A stretch of DNA of 64,000 bases from Peribacillus simplex (GTDB taxonomy: Bacteria; Bacillota; Bacilli; Bacillales; DSM-1321). Of the stretch, positions 39,233-48,698 are shown one piece after another (position 1 is the first letter of the stretch; each line of letters begins with the position of its first letter). A model generated the notes under the pieces. That model was not told where the DNA came from. It saw only the letters and a list, made by a program, of their open reading frames with translations, and did not search any database. Position numbers and translations under genes: made by a program. The DNA lies in NCBI RefSeq assembly GCF_900156045.1, contig NZ_FTMX01000008.1, positions 156,572-220,571 on the forward strand, given 5' to 3'.

Positions 39233-39337
39233 CTTATCTTTCAGGCGTAAATCAGCCTGCTGGATTTGGCACAGCACTCCTATTAAGTCCGCTGCCGAGA
39301 CATCTTCGGGCCAGTCCCTCCGTCTCTCTTGATAAGA
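39233..39337 (-). promoter_or_regulatory. SAM-I riboswitch (S-box)
   Basis: The minus strand reads CTTATCAAGAGA, GGAGGGACTGGCCC, the CGGCAGC internal loop, GTGCTGTGCCAAATCC and closes with GAAAGATAAG, the P1 partner of the first block. All conserved S-box blocks occur in order. It is followed by the terminator and the NhaC-type gene, so high SAM should stop its transcription. Confidence 0.93.
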
Positions 39338-39600
39338 AGATCAAATTTATATAATTTATCAAATATTACGATGCCTGCCAGAAAAGTACCAGGCTGGAGA
39401 CTTGCTGAAACCATCTCAGTTTGTGAAGTGACATCGAAGTCGTTTTGAAAAGCAAATATAAGAGTACAGCATTTTGTCTATTTTCGCAAGGTTTAGTTTT
39501 AAAGTATTTCACATGCACTTCTTAATGATTATTTAGAAATCTTGACATGTTCAGTTAATCGGCACGGAATTAATATAAAAAGAGGTCTAATGACCTCTCA
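39338..39600. other. leader/promoter region of the S-box unit, no gene seen
   Basis: Between the S-box and the SRAP gene end. A TTGATA...TATAAA-like promoter on the minus strand may be at about 39345-39375. A 60-codon open stretch on the minus strand overlaps the riboswitch and is not considered a gene. Confidence 0.35.
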
Positions 39601-40269
39601 TCAAATTTGTTGTATTAGGTTAGGTGAATTTTTTTTAGTCGAGTTCACATCAGTCGATACCTCAAAAGCTTCCATTTGTTCCGAATCGAATGACTTTAAA
39701 TACTGCTGCAGATATGCAGGATCATTAATTGAAGGATTCAACCAATCTTTTTCATCTTCTGGTTTAAGGATGACAGGCATACGATCATGAATGCTTTTCA
39801 TCAGCTCATTAGGAACGGTTGTTATAACGGAGCACGAGTAGATGCTGAGGCCTTCAGGAGATTTCCAGGATTCCCATATACCGGCCATTCCAAATGGAGC
39901 ATGATTCTTCAGTTTTATTCGCATCGGTATTTTTCTTTCTGGTGTCTTCTTCCATTCATAAAATGAGTCGGCGATTATCAAGCATCTCTTCTTCTTATAC
40001 GCATTCTTGAAGCTTGTTTTCTCTGCAATGGTTTCCGCTCTGGCATTGATCATTTTATAGCCCACTTTCTCGTCTTTTGCCCAGAAAGGAATAAGTCCCC
40101 ACCGAAGATATCCAAGTCGGTTCCTTGTCCCGTCATTAATGACGGATAGCACGGAGTGGGAGGGAGCAATATTGTAGCTGAATTGGTATTCCTCATCAAA
40201 TGATCCCTGAATACCAAACCGATCTTTTATATCTTCAATGTCAGTGAAAAGGGTGAAACGTCCACACAT
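39601..40269 (-). CDS. SOS response-associated peptidase (SRAP/YedK/HMCES family)
   Basis: It covalently traps abasic sites in single-stranded DNA through Cys2. All key residues are seen: Cys2 (MCGRF), Asn in MINARAET, Glu in DSFYEWKK, His in HDRMPVIL. The 222 residues are the usual length. Single gene; similar to YoqW/YoaM of B. subtilis. No clear LexA box was recognised in the short upstream region. Confidence 0.93.
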   Translation of the reverse strand: MCGRFTLFTDIEDIKDRFGIQGSFDEEYQFSYNIAPSHSVLSVINDGTRNRLGYLRWGLIPFWAKDEKVGYKMINARAETIAEKTSFKNAYKKKRCLIIADSFYEWKKTPERKIPMRIKLKNHAPFGMAGIWESWKSPEGLSIYSCSVITTVPNELMKSIHDRMPVILKPEDEKDWLNPSINDPAYLQQYLKSFDSEQMEAFEVSTDVNSTKKNSPNLIQQI

Positions 40270-40329
40270 AATATCGCCTACCGTATTAAGATTTATTACA
40301 GTGTATCAAATGGAACAGGAAGGTACAAA

Positions 40330-40485
40330 TCAACGTTCTAAAATCCTGATGTCGGTAAATGGCTGATTAAATAATTCACTGGAAATCAAAAGGGTGCCAA
40401 GGACTTCTCTTTCATCTTCAGCTTTAATGATTTCCGACAAAATTAAGGTACTGCCATTCCTTACCGTTACTTTATATTCATTCAT
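40330..40485 (-). CDS. small protein, function unknown
   Basis: 51 codons from ATG 40485 behind GGGGGG to TGA at 40332-40330. The product is mostly beta-strand-like and mixed charge (MNEYKVTVRNGSTLILSEII ... DIRILER), with no Cys or membrane segment. It sits between the SRAP gene and the ureohydrolase terminator on the same strand. I recognise no family. Confidence 0.55.
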   Translation of the reverse strand: MNEYKVTVRNGSTLILSEIIKAEDEREVLGTLLISSELFNQPFTDIRILER

Positions 40486-40663
40486 GGAATCCCCCCTCAA
40501 AAGGCTAGATGCTTGTTATTATAAACCAAAAAAACACAAGTATCAGTATTGAACTCTTGCAGAGTCATGGTTAATCTACTAATGAAGAGACAGTATGGAG
40601 GTTCCTTTATACTTTAAAGGGTTAGTCGAACAATGCCCGGGACCATAACTCCTTTTATTGGCG

Positions 40664-40702
40664 GCGTAAAAAAGACTGTCCATGAATGATTCATGGACAG
40701 TC
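40664..40702 (-). terminator. terminator of the HutG-like gene
   Basis: The 13-bp perfect stem GACTGTCCATGAA/TTCATGGACAGTC with a tight loop is followed on the minus strand by TTTTTTA. It stands about 75 bases after the ureohydrolase stop. Confidence 0.9.
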
Positions 40703-40775
40703 AAGCGCTGTCAAAGGTTTTTCGATTCAATACTGATAATTGATTACGGAGATGGCATTTTAGGAAAGCCATTCA

Positions 40776-41732
40776 TTATTTAAAATGCAGTAAAACCTCA
40801 TTTATTAAATGTGCTGCCAATGTAACGGTTTTATTATTTTCATCCAACGAAGGATTCACTTCCGATATATCAAAGGAGAGGATCTTTTCATTCGATACGA
40901 TATGCCTGATAATGGCACGGACCAATTTCGGATTCAGTCCAAACGGCGATGGAGCACTTACCCCAGGTGCGTAGGCTGAATCAATAACGTCCGTACATAA
41001 TGTAAGAATAATGTAGTCATATTCCTTAGCGAATTCATTTATCCGCCGCTTAGTTTCATCCATTTCGTTCAATGACAAATCTTCTTCCAATATGTAGTCG
41101 ACCTTACTTCTCTCGGCAGTTTCAAACAGTGCCTTCGTATTCCCCTGCTTCTGAATTCCGACACATAAATAACCACAACTTTTATCTTCGTCCAAAATTT
41201 GCTTAAACATCGTTCCTGATGAACTTTCTTTTTCATAAGGCCTCATATCAAAGTGAGCGTCAATATTAATGATTCCCAATCTAGCCTTTGGTCCAATGGA
41301 TTTCCTAATCCCAAGATAATGGCCATACAGGGTTTCGTGCCCTCCCCCAAGTATGATAGGAATCGCTTCACTCTCCAATATACGGGTAACAGCTGACCCC
41401 AGTTGGGATTGGGCGTCCTCCATCTCTGTACCTTCACATATTACATCACCAGCATCCACCAGCTCGGTTTGAGAAGGTAAATGACAGGGTAATTTCGCCA
41501 ATGACTGCCTAATATGATCAGGGCCCTCTGCAGCACCAATCCTGCCTTTATTCCTTTTGACGCCTTCATCACATTTGAAGCCAATCAACCCAAAGGTCCT
41601 TGATGCATTGGAAGAGATGGCTAATTCCGAAATCGGTGCCAAACGTACTCTTTGGTGGTATCTGAAGCTGTCCATGTCAGATTGGGAATCAATTCTTCCG
41701 TTCCAATATTTTATAGTCGGATTTGTATACAT
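40776..41732 (-). CDS. formimidoylglutamase-like ureohydrolase
   Basis: A member of the arginase/agmatinase fold with the Mn2+ motifs GGGHETLYG, IINIDAHFDMR, and CTDVIDSAYAPGVSAPSPFG; the last, with APGVSAP, favours HutG, which splits formimidoylglutamate to glutamate and formamide in histidine breakdown. The 318 residues are normal. No other hut gene is in the window. ATG after AAAGGAG. Divergent from a LysR gene with 123 bases between, probably its activator. Confidence 0.85.
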   Translation of the reverse strand: MYTNPTIKYWNGRIDSQSDMDSFRYHQRVRLAPISELAISSNASRTFGLIGFKCDEGVKRNKGRIGAAEGPDHIRQSLAKLPCHLPSQTELVDAGDVICEGTEMEDAQSQLGSAVTRILESEAIPIILGGGHETLYGHYLGIRKSIGPKARLGIINIDAHFDMRPYEKESSSGTMFKQILDEDKSCGYLCVGIQKQGNTKALFETAERSKVDYILEEDLSLNEMDETKRRINEFAKEYDYIILTLCTDVIDSAYAPGVSAPSPFGLNPKLVRAIIRHIVSNEKILSFDISEVNPSLDENNKTVTLAAHLINEVLLHFK

Positions 41733-41855
41733 AGTTTCTCCTTTATTTAAAAAATTCCGAAATATCTTTTTTTAAAATTATAAATGAGATAATATATAAT
41801 TACCAATACAAAAAATCAATATATCTATAGTTTAAAGCTATAGCAAGGAGAATAT

Positions 41856-42758
41856 ATGGATCTACGTCAACTTCGATATTTCACTACCATTGTCCGGGAA
41901 AAGAATTTCTCAAAAGCGGCAAAAATGCTGCATATATCACAACCCTCCCTAAGTAATGCCATAATGAAATTAGAAAATGAAGTTGGTTTTCAGCTTTTGG
42001 AACGCAATACAAGGGGGCTTGAGCTTACGGAAGCAGGAGGGATTTTTTATACGAGATCTGTTGATCTGTTAATAAGATTCGATAATATGCAAGTGGAGCT
42101 TAAGGAAATGAAGGATGTTGGAAGCGGAACAGTATCAATAGGTTCCATAGAATCATTCAAATTTTGGTTCCCGAAGATAATCAGGAATTTTAAAATCAAT
42201 TATCCTAATATTCATCTAAAAGTCAGGGAAATATTAGGGGAAGAGAAGGTTTTCGATTCGTTAAATCGGTATGATGTTCATTTCACCATCACAAACCAGC
42301 CCATCAACACCGATGAAATTTTGTCCACTCCCCTTTATAAAGAAAGATTCATGCTTTTGATCCATAAAGATGACGAGTTAAACGAAAAAGAGTCCATCAC
42401 TTTCCAAGACATTGCAAAGAAAGAATTGATCATCAGTACAACTGGATTTCAAACAAGAGATGATATCTTAAGAGCATTTAAGGATGAAAATGTAATTCCT
42501 AATATCCTATACGAAATAGAAAGGCTTGAAACGGCTTGCAGTTTGGTGGAAGCAGGGCTTGGGGTGACAATTTTACCGGAAAACTATATAAGATCCGCTG
42601 CAACCCCCAATACTGCAATTCGCGCAATCGATTCGAATTATTTGGAAAGGACTGTTTACCTGGCCTATTTGAAAGATCGATATCTGTCTCCTGCGGTATG
42701 TAGGTTAATCGAGGACATACATAGCTTTTTTAAGAGTGATGTTAGGAACGGTGACTAA
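41856..42758 (+). CDS. LysR-family regulator, divergent from the HutG-like gene
   Basis: A 300-residue LTTR with HTH MDLRQLRYFTTIVREKNFSK and SQPSLSNAIMKLENEVG, and an effector domain after residue 85. The start follows CAAGGAG. The divergent layout makes the ureohydrolase the likely target. Confidence 0.9.
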   Translation: MDLRQLRYFTTIVREKNFSKAAKMLHISQPSLSNAIMKLENEVGFQLLERNTRGLELTEAGGIFYTRSVDLLIRFDNMQVELKEMKDVGSGTVSIGSIESFKFWFPKIIRNFKINYPNIHLKVREILGEEKVFDSLNRYDVHFTITNQPINTDEILSTPLYKERFMLLIHKDDELNEKESITFQDIAKKELIISTTGFQTRDDILRAFKDENVIPNILYEIERLETACSLVEAGLGVTILPENYIRSAATPNTAIRAIDSNYLERTVYLAYLKDRYLSPAVCRLIEDIHSFFKSDVRNGD

Positions 42759-42784
42759 AAAAAATCCAGCGGTAATGACAAAAA

Positions 42785-42830
42785 AACATTCCCCATATGC
42801 ACATCGCACAAGGGGAATGTTTGATTTAAT
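42785..42830 (+). terminator. bidirectional terminator between LysR and ggt
   Basis: The 10-bp stem AACATTCCCC (42785-42794) with GGGGAATGTT (42812-42821) has TTGATTT on plus and a run of T on minus, fitting the two converging genes. Confidence 0.88.
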
Positions 42831-42907
42831 TGCTCTGGCCATTTTCCTCGACTTCCTTTTTAACAGCTTGCTGGAGGAAATTCAGTCAAAAATTCATCAG
42901 GGCAAAA

Positions 42908-44983
42908 TTAATTCGTGACACTGCCATCATCGTCTGGATCTTCAATATCCGCCGGATCTTTTTCCAATAGTGCCTCTTTGTCTTTTTCGTTCCATTTTGC
43001 TTTATATCCTAATGATTTCGCTACTCTTAACACAGGTAGATACGATTTTTTATCTGGTTTAAATATTTCTAAGTCCCCTGTTCCAATTGCACCCAAACCA
43101 AGTAACAATTTGTCTGATTGGATATAGGGTTTTTCATCTATCAGTTTCATTTGTTCAGCCGTATAAGGATAAACGGCTCCATTCACTTTTAAGGTAAACG
43201 GTCCCTTTTTTTCTTCTTTTATTTCTTTTGGCTTTTTCGATTTATAGGAAACATTATACACTCCTTGAACAGTTCCTTCTCTCGTATTATCGGCTCCTCC
43301 ATACATTTTCCCTTTTTCATAATCATAAATAACAGCTTGCACATTTCCGATATGCTGGGGTTTTTCTTCATAAACATGGCCTTTTGCCATTAACTCCAAC
43401 CTTGTATTTTGTTCAATTCCAGGTTCCCATCTAACTGTCGGATAGCCAGCAGAATAAATACGTGGCGCTAATATGGCATCTTGAATTAACATTTTATGAT
43501 CAAACACATTCATAATCGTTTCAGATACAGATGCTATTATCGTCGCTCCCCCTGGTGAACCAATGGCCATGAAGGGATTGCCATCTTTTAATACGAAGGT
43601 CGGGGACATACTGCTTCTTGGTCTTTTTCCTGGTTCCACCTGGTTAACTCCACCCGGTGTTGCATCAAAATCCGTCATTTCATTATTTAGCATGAATCCA
43701 TAATCAGGTACCATGATACCCGAACCGAATACTTGCTCGATTGTAGTCGTATAAGCAACCATATTTCCCCATTTATCCATTACAGAAAAATGGGTCGTTT
43801 GACCGATCGGTGTTTTCTCCTCTTTTACCTTCTTCATTGAAGTGGGTTCTTTGCCCTCATACTTCCACGGATCGCCTGCCTTGACATCAGCTGTTGCTCT
43901 ATTTGGATTGATGAGTTTTCGCCTTTCTTTAATATAATCTTCATCCAATAATCCTTTTGTAGGTACATCATAAAAATCTTCATCTGCCATATAGGCAGCT
44001 CGATCGGCAAAAGCAAGATGCATGGCTTCCGTGAGATAATGAAGATACTCAGGTGTGTTCGCCCCCATCTTTTGTACATCGAATCCTTCCATAAGCTCTA
44101 GGATTTGTAGAACGGTCAAACTGCCTGAGCTTGGTGAAGCTGCCCCTACCACTTCAAATCCCCTATATTCCGATTTAATCGGCTCTCTTTCTTTCACCTC
44201 ATAGTTTTGCAAATCCTCAGTTGTCATCGTTCCTTCACGCTTTTGAACTTCTTTGGTAAGGGCTTCCCCGATTTCACCTTTATAAAAAGCCTTGGAACCT
44301 TGTTTTTTTATTAACTTAAAAGTCTTTGCCAAATCTGGTTGAACTAGGGTGTCTCCCTCTTCCAATGGCTTTCCGTCTGGTACAAAAACCTTTGCAGCCG
44401 CTTGGTTATTTTTAAGCTTTGTTACATTTTCATCGATATATTGTGCTGTTGCCCAATTGACTTTAACACCTTGTTCAGCTTGTTTAATGGCCGGTCCTAT
44501 GACTTGTGATAATTTCAATGTTCCATATTTCTCAAGAGAAGTCTCTACACCCATCAGAGTTCCAGGAACAGCAACCGCTTTACCAGATGTGTGCCGCTTA
44601 CTAAAAGGAATAGGCTTTCCCTTTTCATCTAAAAAAAGTTCAGGCGTAACATTTTGCGGTGCCATTTCGCGATTTTCAATCATCGTTATTTTATTTTCCT
44701 TTTTATTATAAATCATGATAAAACCACCGCCGCCGATTCCAGACATCATTGGTTCAACCACATTTAGCGATAATTGTATGGCTGCTGCTGCATCGACTGC
44801 GTTTCCACCTTGTTTTAATATCTTTATGCCCGCTTCGGCTGCTAACGGATGGGAAACTGATACGATTCCTTTTGTTGCTCCCTTTCCCATTGACCCATCC
44901 ACTCCAGGGACACTTGCAAAAGCTGGTGTGATCATACAAAAGAAACTGAAAGTAACTAAAATAAAACTTTTTAAAAATTTCAT
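42908..44983 (-). CDS. ggt: gamma-glutamyltransferase with extra C-terminal stalk-like domain
   Basis: A secreted Ntn-hydrolase that cleaves gamma-glutamyl bonds of glutathione or poly-glutamate. Signal peptide at residues 1-23 (cleavage near AFA-S). Substrate Arg in IENREMAP (105). The autoprocessing Thr is in GQTTHFSV (Thr396). GSPGGATIIASVSE follows. The 691 residues exceed the usual length of about 585; the extra 100 (about 585-691) resemble a copper-amine-oxidase-N (stalk) domain (PYIQSDKLLL ... YLPVLRVAKSLGYKAKWN), ending in an acidic DPADIEDPDDDG tail. Start after AAAGGAG; terminator downstream. Confidence 0.92.
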   Translation of the reverse strand: MKFLKSFILVTFSFFCMITPAFASVPGVDGSMGKGATKGIVSVSHPLAAEAGIKILKQGGNAVDAAAAIQLSLNVVEPMMSGIGGGGFIMIYNKKENKITMIENREMAPQNVTPELFLDEKGKPIPFSKRHTSGKAVAVPGTLMGVETSLEKYGTLKLSQVIGPAIKQAEQGVKVNWATAQYIDENVTKLKNNQAAAKVFVPDGKPLEEGDTLVQPDLAKTFKLIKKQGSKAFYKGEIGEALTKEVQKREGTMTTEDLQNYEVKEREPIKSEYRGFEVVGAASPSSGSLTVLQILELMEGFDVQKMGANTPEYLHYLTEAMHLAFADRAAYMADEDFYDVPTKGLLDEDYIKERRKLINPNRATADVKAGDPWKYEGKEPTSMKKVKEEKTPIGQTTHFSVMDKWGNMVAYTTTIEQVFGSGIMVPDYGFMLNNEMTDFDATPGGVNQVEPGKRPRSSMSPTFVLKDGNPFMAIGSPGGATIIASVSETIMNVFDHKMLIQDAILAPRIYSAGYPTVRWEPGIEQNTRLELMAKGHVYEEKPQHIGNVQAVIYDYEKGKMYGGADNTREGTVQGVYNVSYKSKKPKEIKEEKKGPFTLKVNGAVYPYTAEQMKLIDEKPYIQSDKLLLGLGAIGTGDLEIFKPDKKSYLPVLRVAKSLGYKAKWNEKDKEALLEKDPADIEDPDDDGSVTN

Positions 44984-45677
44984 GAATTAGTCTCCTTTCA
45001 AAATAAAACAAATTGGGTTTCAACATAAGCCAACTGGATATACGAGCAAATGACTCTACTTTTGCAAGTGGGAATATGCTGGTCGATCGCTATAATAGCA
45101 GTCGGCACATTCCCTGCTCTCTTTGATATTTCACTTCAAAAATCCCCCCCTCCCCTCCCGATTGCCGAGATAATACCGGTTAACCTCAAAATCATAATCA
45201 ATAAAAAAAACACTTATAAATTTGTTAAAAAAACTCCACCTCATGTGTTTTCATCAACTGCAAAAAATTATAATGTTATTATTCTGCCCACAACCTCACT
45301 TTCCCTTTTTTAACAGAATTAGGAACACCCTCCAAAGGCACTAGTAATACATAAAAAAGTTTTATATAAATCAAAACAACAAGCATAAATGTGTAATAAC
45401 ACCTATTAAAAACAAGAAAAATCAGCTATTTAATAGGGATATTTTACCTTTTATTACCTTTTCTTCCTTTCTTTAAGGATAATATTGACTCTTCCAATTT
45501 AGAAATATATTATTGTTATAAACTTATAAGACTATGTTATAAAATCAACATCCTAGCATTTCTATCCTTTAATCGTTATTTCCAGCTTTTGTTAGAGAGG
45601 GAATTAAAAGTCCACCCTTTCTTTTACCAGCCGGTTTTAGCCTTGTATTTTCAAATCCAACTGAAGTGGGTGATTGT
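44984..45677. other. long intergenic region, no confident gene
   Basis: A 690-base AT-rich spacer between ggt and the LysR gene. An 87-codon plus-strand frame (45050-45313) has no ribosome site and an unlikely composition, so I do not call it. No riboswitch signature was recognised. Confidence 0.45.
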
Positions 45678-46589
45678 TTGAATTTCCTATCCCTCCGCTA
45701 TTTCATAGAGGTTTCTAACCATCTTAGTTTCAGTGAGGCTTCCAAAACCCTGCATATTTCCCAGCCCGGACTTAGCCAACAGATTTTATCCCTCGAAAAA
45801 CAATTAGGCTTTAAACTATTGAATCGAACGACAAGAAAAATTACATTGACGGACGAAGGAGAATACATCTATAAAAAACTAGCTCCTTCCTTTGAAGATA
45901 TTGAGAAAACAGTGAATTACATAGTTGAAAATAAAGCTATCCCCAAGCCTAAACTGAAGATTGCTACCGTCCCTTCTGCAGCCAGTATATATATCCCGAA
46001 GTTATTGAAAAAGATAGTGGGGGAATACCCGGAGACAGAATTTTACGTGCATGAAACAACATCTTCAAGGGCAGTGAAACTCTTAAACCAACAAAATTAT
46101 CACATCGGTTTCATCCGGACGCCCATTCACAGTAACATCATTGCCAATGAAGGATTAAGCATGATTGAATTCATGAGGTTCCCTTTACAATTAGTCGTCT
46201 CCATTGATCATCCACTAGCCCAAAAAGATGCTATACATTTATACGAAGCAAAAGACGAACCTTTTATCCATTATGATGCCGTCCAGGCACACTCCCTTCA
46301 ATTCCTTTTGGAAAAGGCTTGTCTGACTGCTGGATTTTCACCTAAAGAGTTATGTAAAGGCTCTGAATTACTGACGATCGCCAATCTAATATCCAATAAC
46401 TTAGGCGTAGCCCTCATGCCGGAAGATATGGTGAGTTTGTTGGGAAAACGCCAAGTCAAAGCCTTGAACATCGATAACTCGGAATTATCAAGTTCCATAT
46501 CGGCAGTTTGGAAAAACACGGATGCATCAAATCTGACAAAGTATATTTTGAATACGTTAAAAAATGATCATGCTTTTAGCGATATATGA
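45678..46589 (+). CDS. LysR-family regulator
   Basis: About 303 residues. HTH at 1-60 (MNFLSLRYFIEVSNHLSFSE, SQPGLSQQILSLEKQLG), effector domain after 90. I choose TTG 45678, giving the canonical MNFLSLRYF start, over the GTG at 45666, part of a GTGGGTGA ribosome site. The nearest neighbours are ggt (divergent, far) and a decayed region, so its target is unclear. Confidence 0.88.
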   Translation: MNFLSLRYFIEVSNHLSFSEASKTLHISQPGLSQQILSLEKQLGFKLLNRTTRKITLTDEGEYIYKKLAPSFEDIEKTVNYIVENKAIPKPKLKIATVPSAASIYIPKLLKKIVGEYPETEFYVHETTSSRAVKLLNQQNYHIGFIRTPIHSNIIANEGLSMIEFMRFPLQLVVSIDHPLAQKDAIHLYEAKDEPFIHYDAVQAHSLQFLLEKACLTAGFSPKELCKGSELLTIANLISNNLGVALMPEDMVSLLGKRQVKALNIDNSELSSSISAVWKNTDASNLTKYILNTLKNDHAFSDI

Positions 46590-46669
46590 GTATCTTGTTT
46601 AAAAAACCGGAAGCGACCCAGGGTGAAAAAGGGTCGATTAGAATAAGAAGCATGCTAATCGGTATTAAA

Positions 46670-46712
46670 AAAGCCCCATTCCTCTTGTGGCACTGAGAAA
46701 CGGGGCTTTTAA
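46670..46712 (+). terminator. terminator after the LysR gene
   Basis: AAAAGCCCC and GGGGCTTTT form a stem about 85 bases after the LysR stop, with A and T runs on either side. Confidence 0.7.
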
Positions 46713-46787
46713 TATTGGATAATTCCACCTCTTAAACTTCTTATTTGAGATGGGCGGGAAGCTTCCTTAACTTATTAAAACCTTAAA

Positions 46788-46976
46788 TTAGCAGACTCTC
46801 CATACCGGCAGGGATTTCCATAAATCATAGACTTGTTTAAACTCTTCTGCTACAGTAGCTTTCGGCCGACCGAAGGGCACACCATTTTGCAAAGCCACAT
46901 CAATTCCTTCACGTTGCCGTTTTCGTATACGGTCCCTCTCCTCTTCCGCCATCCAGGAAAGGATTTGTACCTCGTC
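46788..46976 (-). pseudogene. resolvase (serine recombinase) C-terminal fragment
   Basis: The minus-strand frame reads DEVQILSWMAEEERDRIRKR, then REGIDVALQNGVPFGRPKAT and VAEEFKQVYDLWKSLP, ending TAA at 46790-46788. This is the end of the catalytic domain and the linker to the DNA-binding domain of Tn3/Tn917-type resolvases. The N-terminal catalytic Ser region and the terminal HTH are missing. It is joined directly to the quinone-reductase remnant. Confidence 0.7.
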
Positions 46977-47433
46977 TGAGCCACACCGTATAGTACATAA
47001 GGTGTCAAATAGCGTGTGCCAATCAAGTTATTGGATGCTTGGAGAAGTCACAGCAACTCTGAGATGGTGTATTTAACATCCTCTTCTGGTGAATATCCTT
47101 CTTTAGCTACACCAGTTGTAACGGCAATAAGCAATGCTTTTCCATGCCGCTTTTCTCCATTACTTCCAAAAGCCCAGCCGTAGGTAACGACTTAATCCTA
47201 CCATTGTTATAACAACGTAGGTGTGCTTTACCAGTAGAAAGGAAATTGCAAAATGTTACGATCGTGTTGCTCTATTAAACTCCGCTAGGATACGACATTA
47301 ATCTTCTCATCGGTGTAAGCCTCATAAACACGGTGAACAGTAACATTGGCTTGCTTCTCCATTTCTACCGTCAAAGGTCTATTGCACGAGAAGCAGTTAA
47401 GTCTGGGTGAAAAATAAGAACTAACGTTTTCAT
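46977..47433 (-). pseudogene. NAD(P)H:quinone oxidoreductase (flavodoxin fold) with several stops
   Basis: From ATG 47433 the minus strand reads MKTLVLIFHPDLTASR, then after frame breaks TVEMEKQANVTVHRVYEAYT, then the flavin-site remnant FQFPFYW with TAA, TYGWAFGSNG, KALLIAVTTGVAKEGYSPE, and ASNNLIGTRYLTPYVL. At least four stops or shifts interrupt it. The family reduces quinones with NAD(P)H. It is clearly dead; its 3' end is replaced by resolvase sequence. Confidence 0.75.
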
Positions 47434-47513
47434 TTTATTATCTCTTAAAGAATAATTTGTTTGTCACTTGGTTTATATTTCACTAATACCAAATCTATAT
47501 TCTGGATAATTCG

Positions 47514-48524
47514 TTAATCTTGTGGAATGGTCAAAACGATTTTCCCGAAGTTTTCTCCCTTTTCCATTCTGAACAGTGCCTCGGATACCTGCCCCAACGA
47601 AAAAGTTTCGTCCAATATAGGGTGAATTTCGTGTTCCTCTACGAGTTTCACCATTTCGGCAAAATCTTGCGGGCTTCCCATCGTTGAGCCTATCAGAGAC
47701 ATTTCTTTTACAGTAATGCTTGGCAGGAGGAGATTCGGTACTGGGCCTCTCGTTGCACCGAAGCTGACGATTCTGCTACCAATCTTGCCAAGTGATATCA
47801 GTGTTTTGAACACTTCGCCACCAATACTGTCGATGGATAGATCAATACCGCCCGTTAATTTCTCCAGTTCCTCCGACCAATCATCTGATGTGTATTGAAC
47901 ACCTCCGGTTGCACCGAATCTTTTTGCTTTTTCGATCTTTTCTTTTTTGCTGGATGTTACGAAAACTTCCGCCCCTAGTGCTGCTGCAAACTGAACGAGA
48001 TAGGTGGCTACGCCTCCGCCAACGCCAGGTATCAGAACGGTTTCGCCATTTTTCACTTTACCTTTCGTCACAAGAGCACGGTAGGCAGTTAAACCAGCAA
48101 GTGGGAGTGCTGCCGCTTCTTCCCAAGATAGATGGGACGGTTTCGAATAGACATTTTCCACTTGCACCTTTACATATTGGGCAAAAGTTCCATCAATTGG
48201 ATTGCCAAGAACTGTGAAGCCAGCTCTTTTTTTGCTCGTATCGTTCCCCCAGTTTAGACCAGGATTAATAATCACTTCGTCACCAATTAAGACATCCTCG
48301 ACTTCGCCTCCAACCTCAACAACTTCTCCTGCACCGTCGGAACCGAGAATAGACGGCAGCTTAATACCAGGATATAGCCCATGTACGACCATTAAATCCC
48401 GTCGGTTAAGAGCTGCCGCTTTTAATCGCACAACGACCTCTTTCAAACTAGGCTTAGGCATTTCTACATCTTCCAGTTTCAGTTGATTTGGCCCACCTAT
48501 TTCTCTTAACATCATTGCCTTCAT
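47514..48524 (-). CDS. zinc-independent MDR-family alcohol dehydrogenase/quinone oxidoreductase
   Basis: A 336-residue medium-chain reductase: N-terminal GroES-like domain (LNRRDLMVVHGLYPG, LGSDGAGEVVEVG) and Rossmann domain with VLIPGVGGGVATYLVQFA and the NADPH-site VTSSKKEKIEKAKRFGA. The structural-zinc cysteines are absent, as in quinone reductase types. Similar to YogA of B. subtilis as I recall it. The real substrate is unknown. Downstream neighbour of an aldo/keto reductase on the same strand. Confidence 0.87.
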   Translation of the reverse strand: MKAMMLREIGGPNQLKLEDVEMPKPSLKEVVVRLKAAALNRRDLMVVHGLYPGIKLPSILGSDGAGEVVEVGGEVEDVLIGDEVIINPGLNWGNDTSKKRAGFTVLGNPIDGTFAQYVKVQVENVYSKPSHLSWEEAAALPLAGLTAYRALVTKGKVKNGETVLIPGVGGGVATYLVQFAAALGAEVFVTSSKKEKIEKAKRFGATGGVQYTSDDWSEELEKLTGGIDLSIDSIGGEVFKTLISLGKIGSRIVSFGATRGPVPNLLLPSITVKEMSLIGSTMGSPQDFAEMVKLVEEHEIHPILDETFSLGQVSEALFRMEKGENFGKIVLTIPQD

Positions 48525-48698
48525 ATGATTATACCCATTCCTTCCGCCTTCGGCTCAAGGCATAAAACAGAATGAAATAAGTTTCCCTTGAGCCTTTTTA
48601 TATTATCTAAAACCAAAGTAGTACCAGTACATTACAATAAAGTTTAGGGAAGAACTGTCTAATATCTTGGAGTATTCCTTATACTTTTTTTAAATGAA

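Noticed and set aside
39338..39440. Open minus-strand frame (about 60 codons) reading into the S-box
   Set aside because: It overlaps conserved riboswitch sequence and has no ribosome site; the riboswitch explains the conservation.
40610..40660. GGGTTAGTCGAACAA segment resembling a right end of the 90-bp element
   Set aside because: The rest of the element (CTGCCCC loop, terminator, left hairpin) is missing; similarity too short to count as a copy.
45050..45313. 87-codon plus-strand ORF in the ggt/LysR gap
   Set aside because: No ribosome site, low-complexity composition and no family resemblance; treated as chance.
48545..48600. GGCTCAAGG/CCTTGAGCC hairpin with T run on the plus strand before the MDR gene
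   Set aside because: No plus-strand gene ends there and the T run is on the wrong strand for the flanking genes; not called as terminator.
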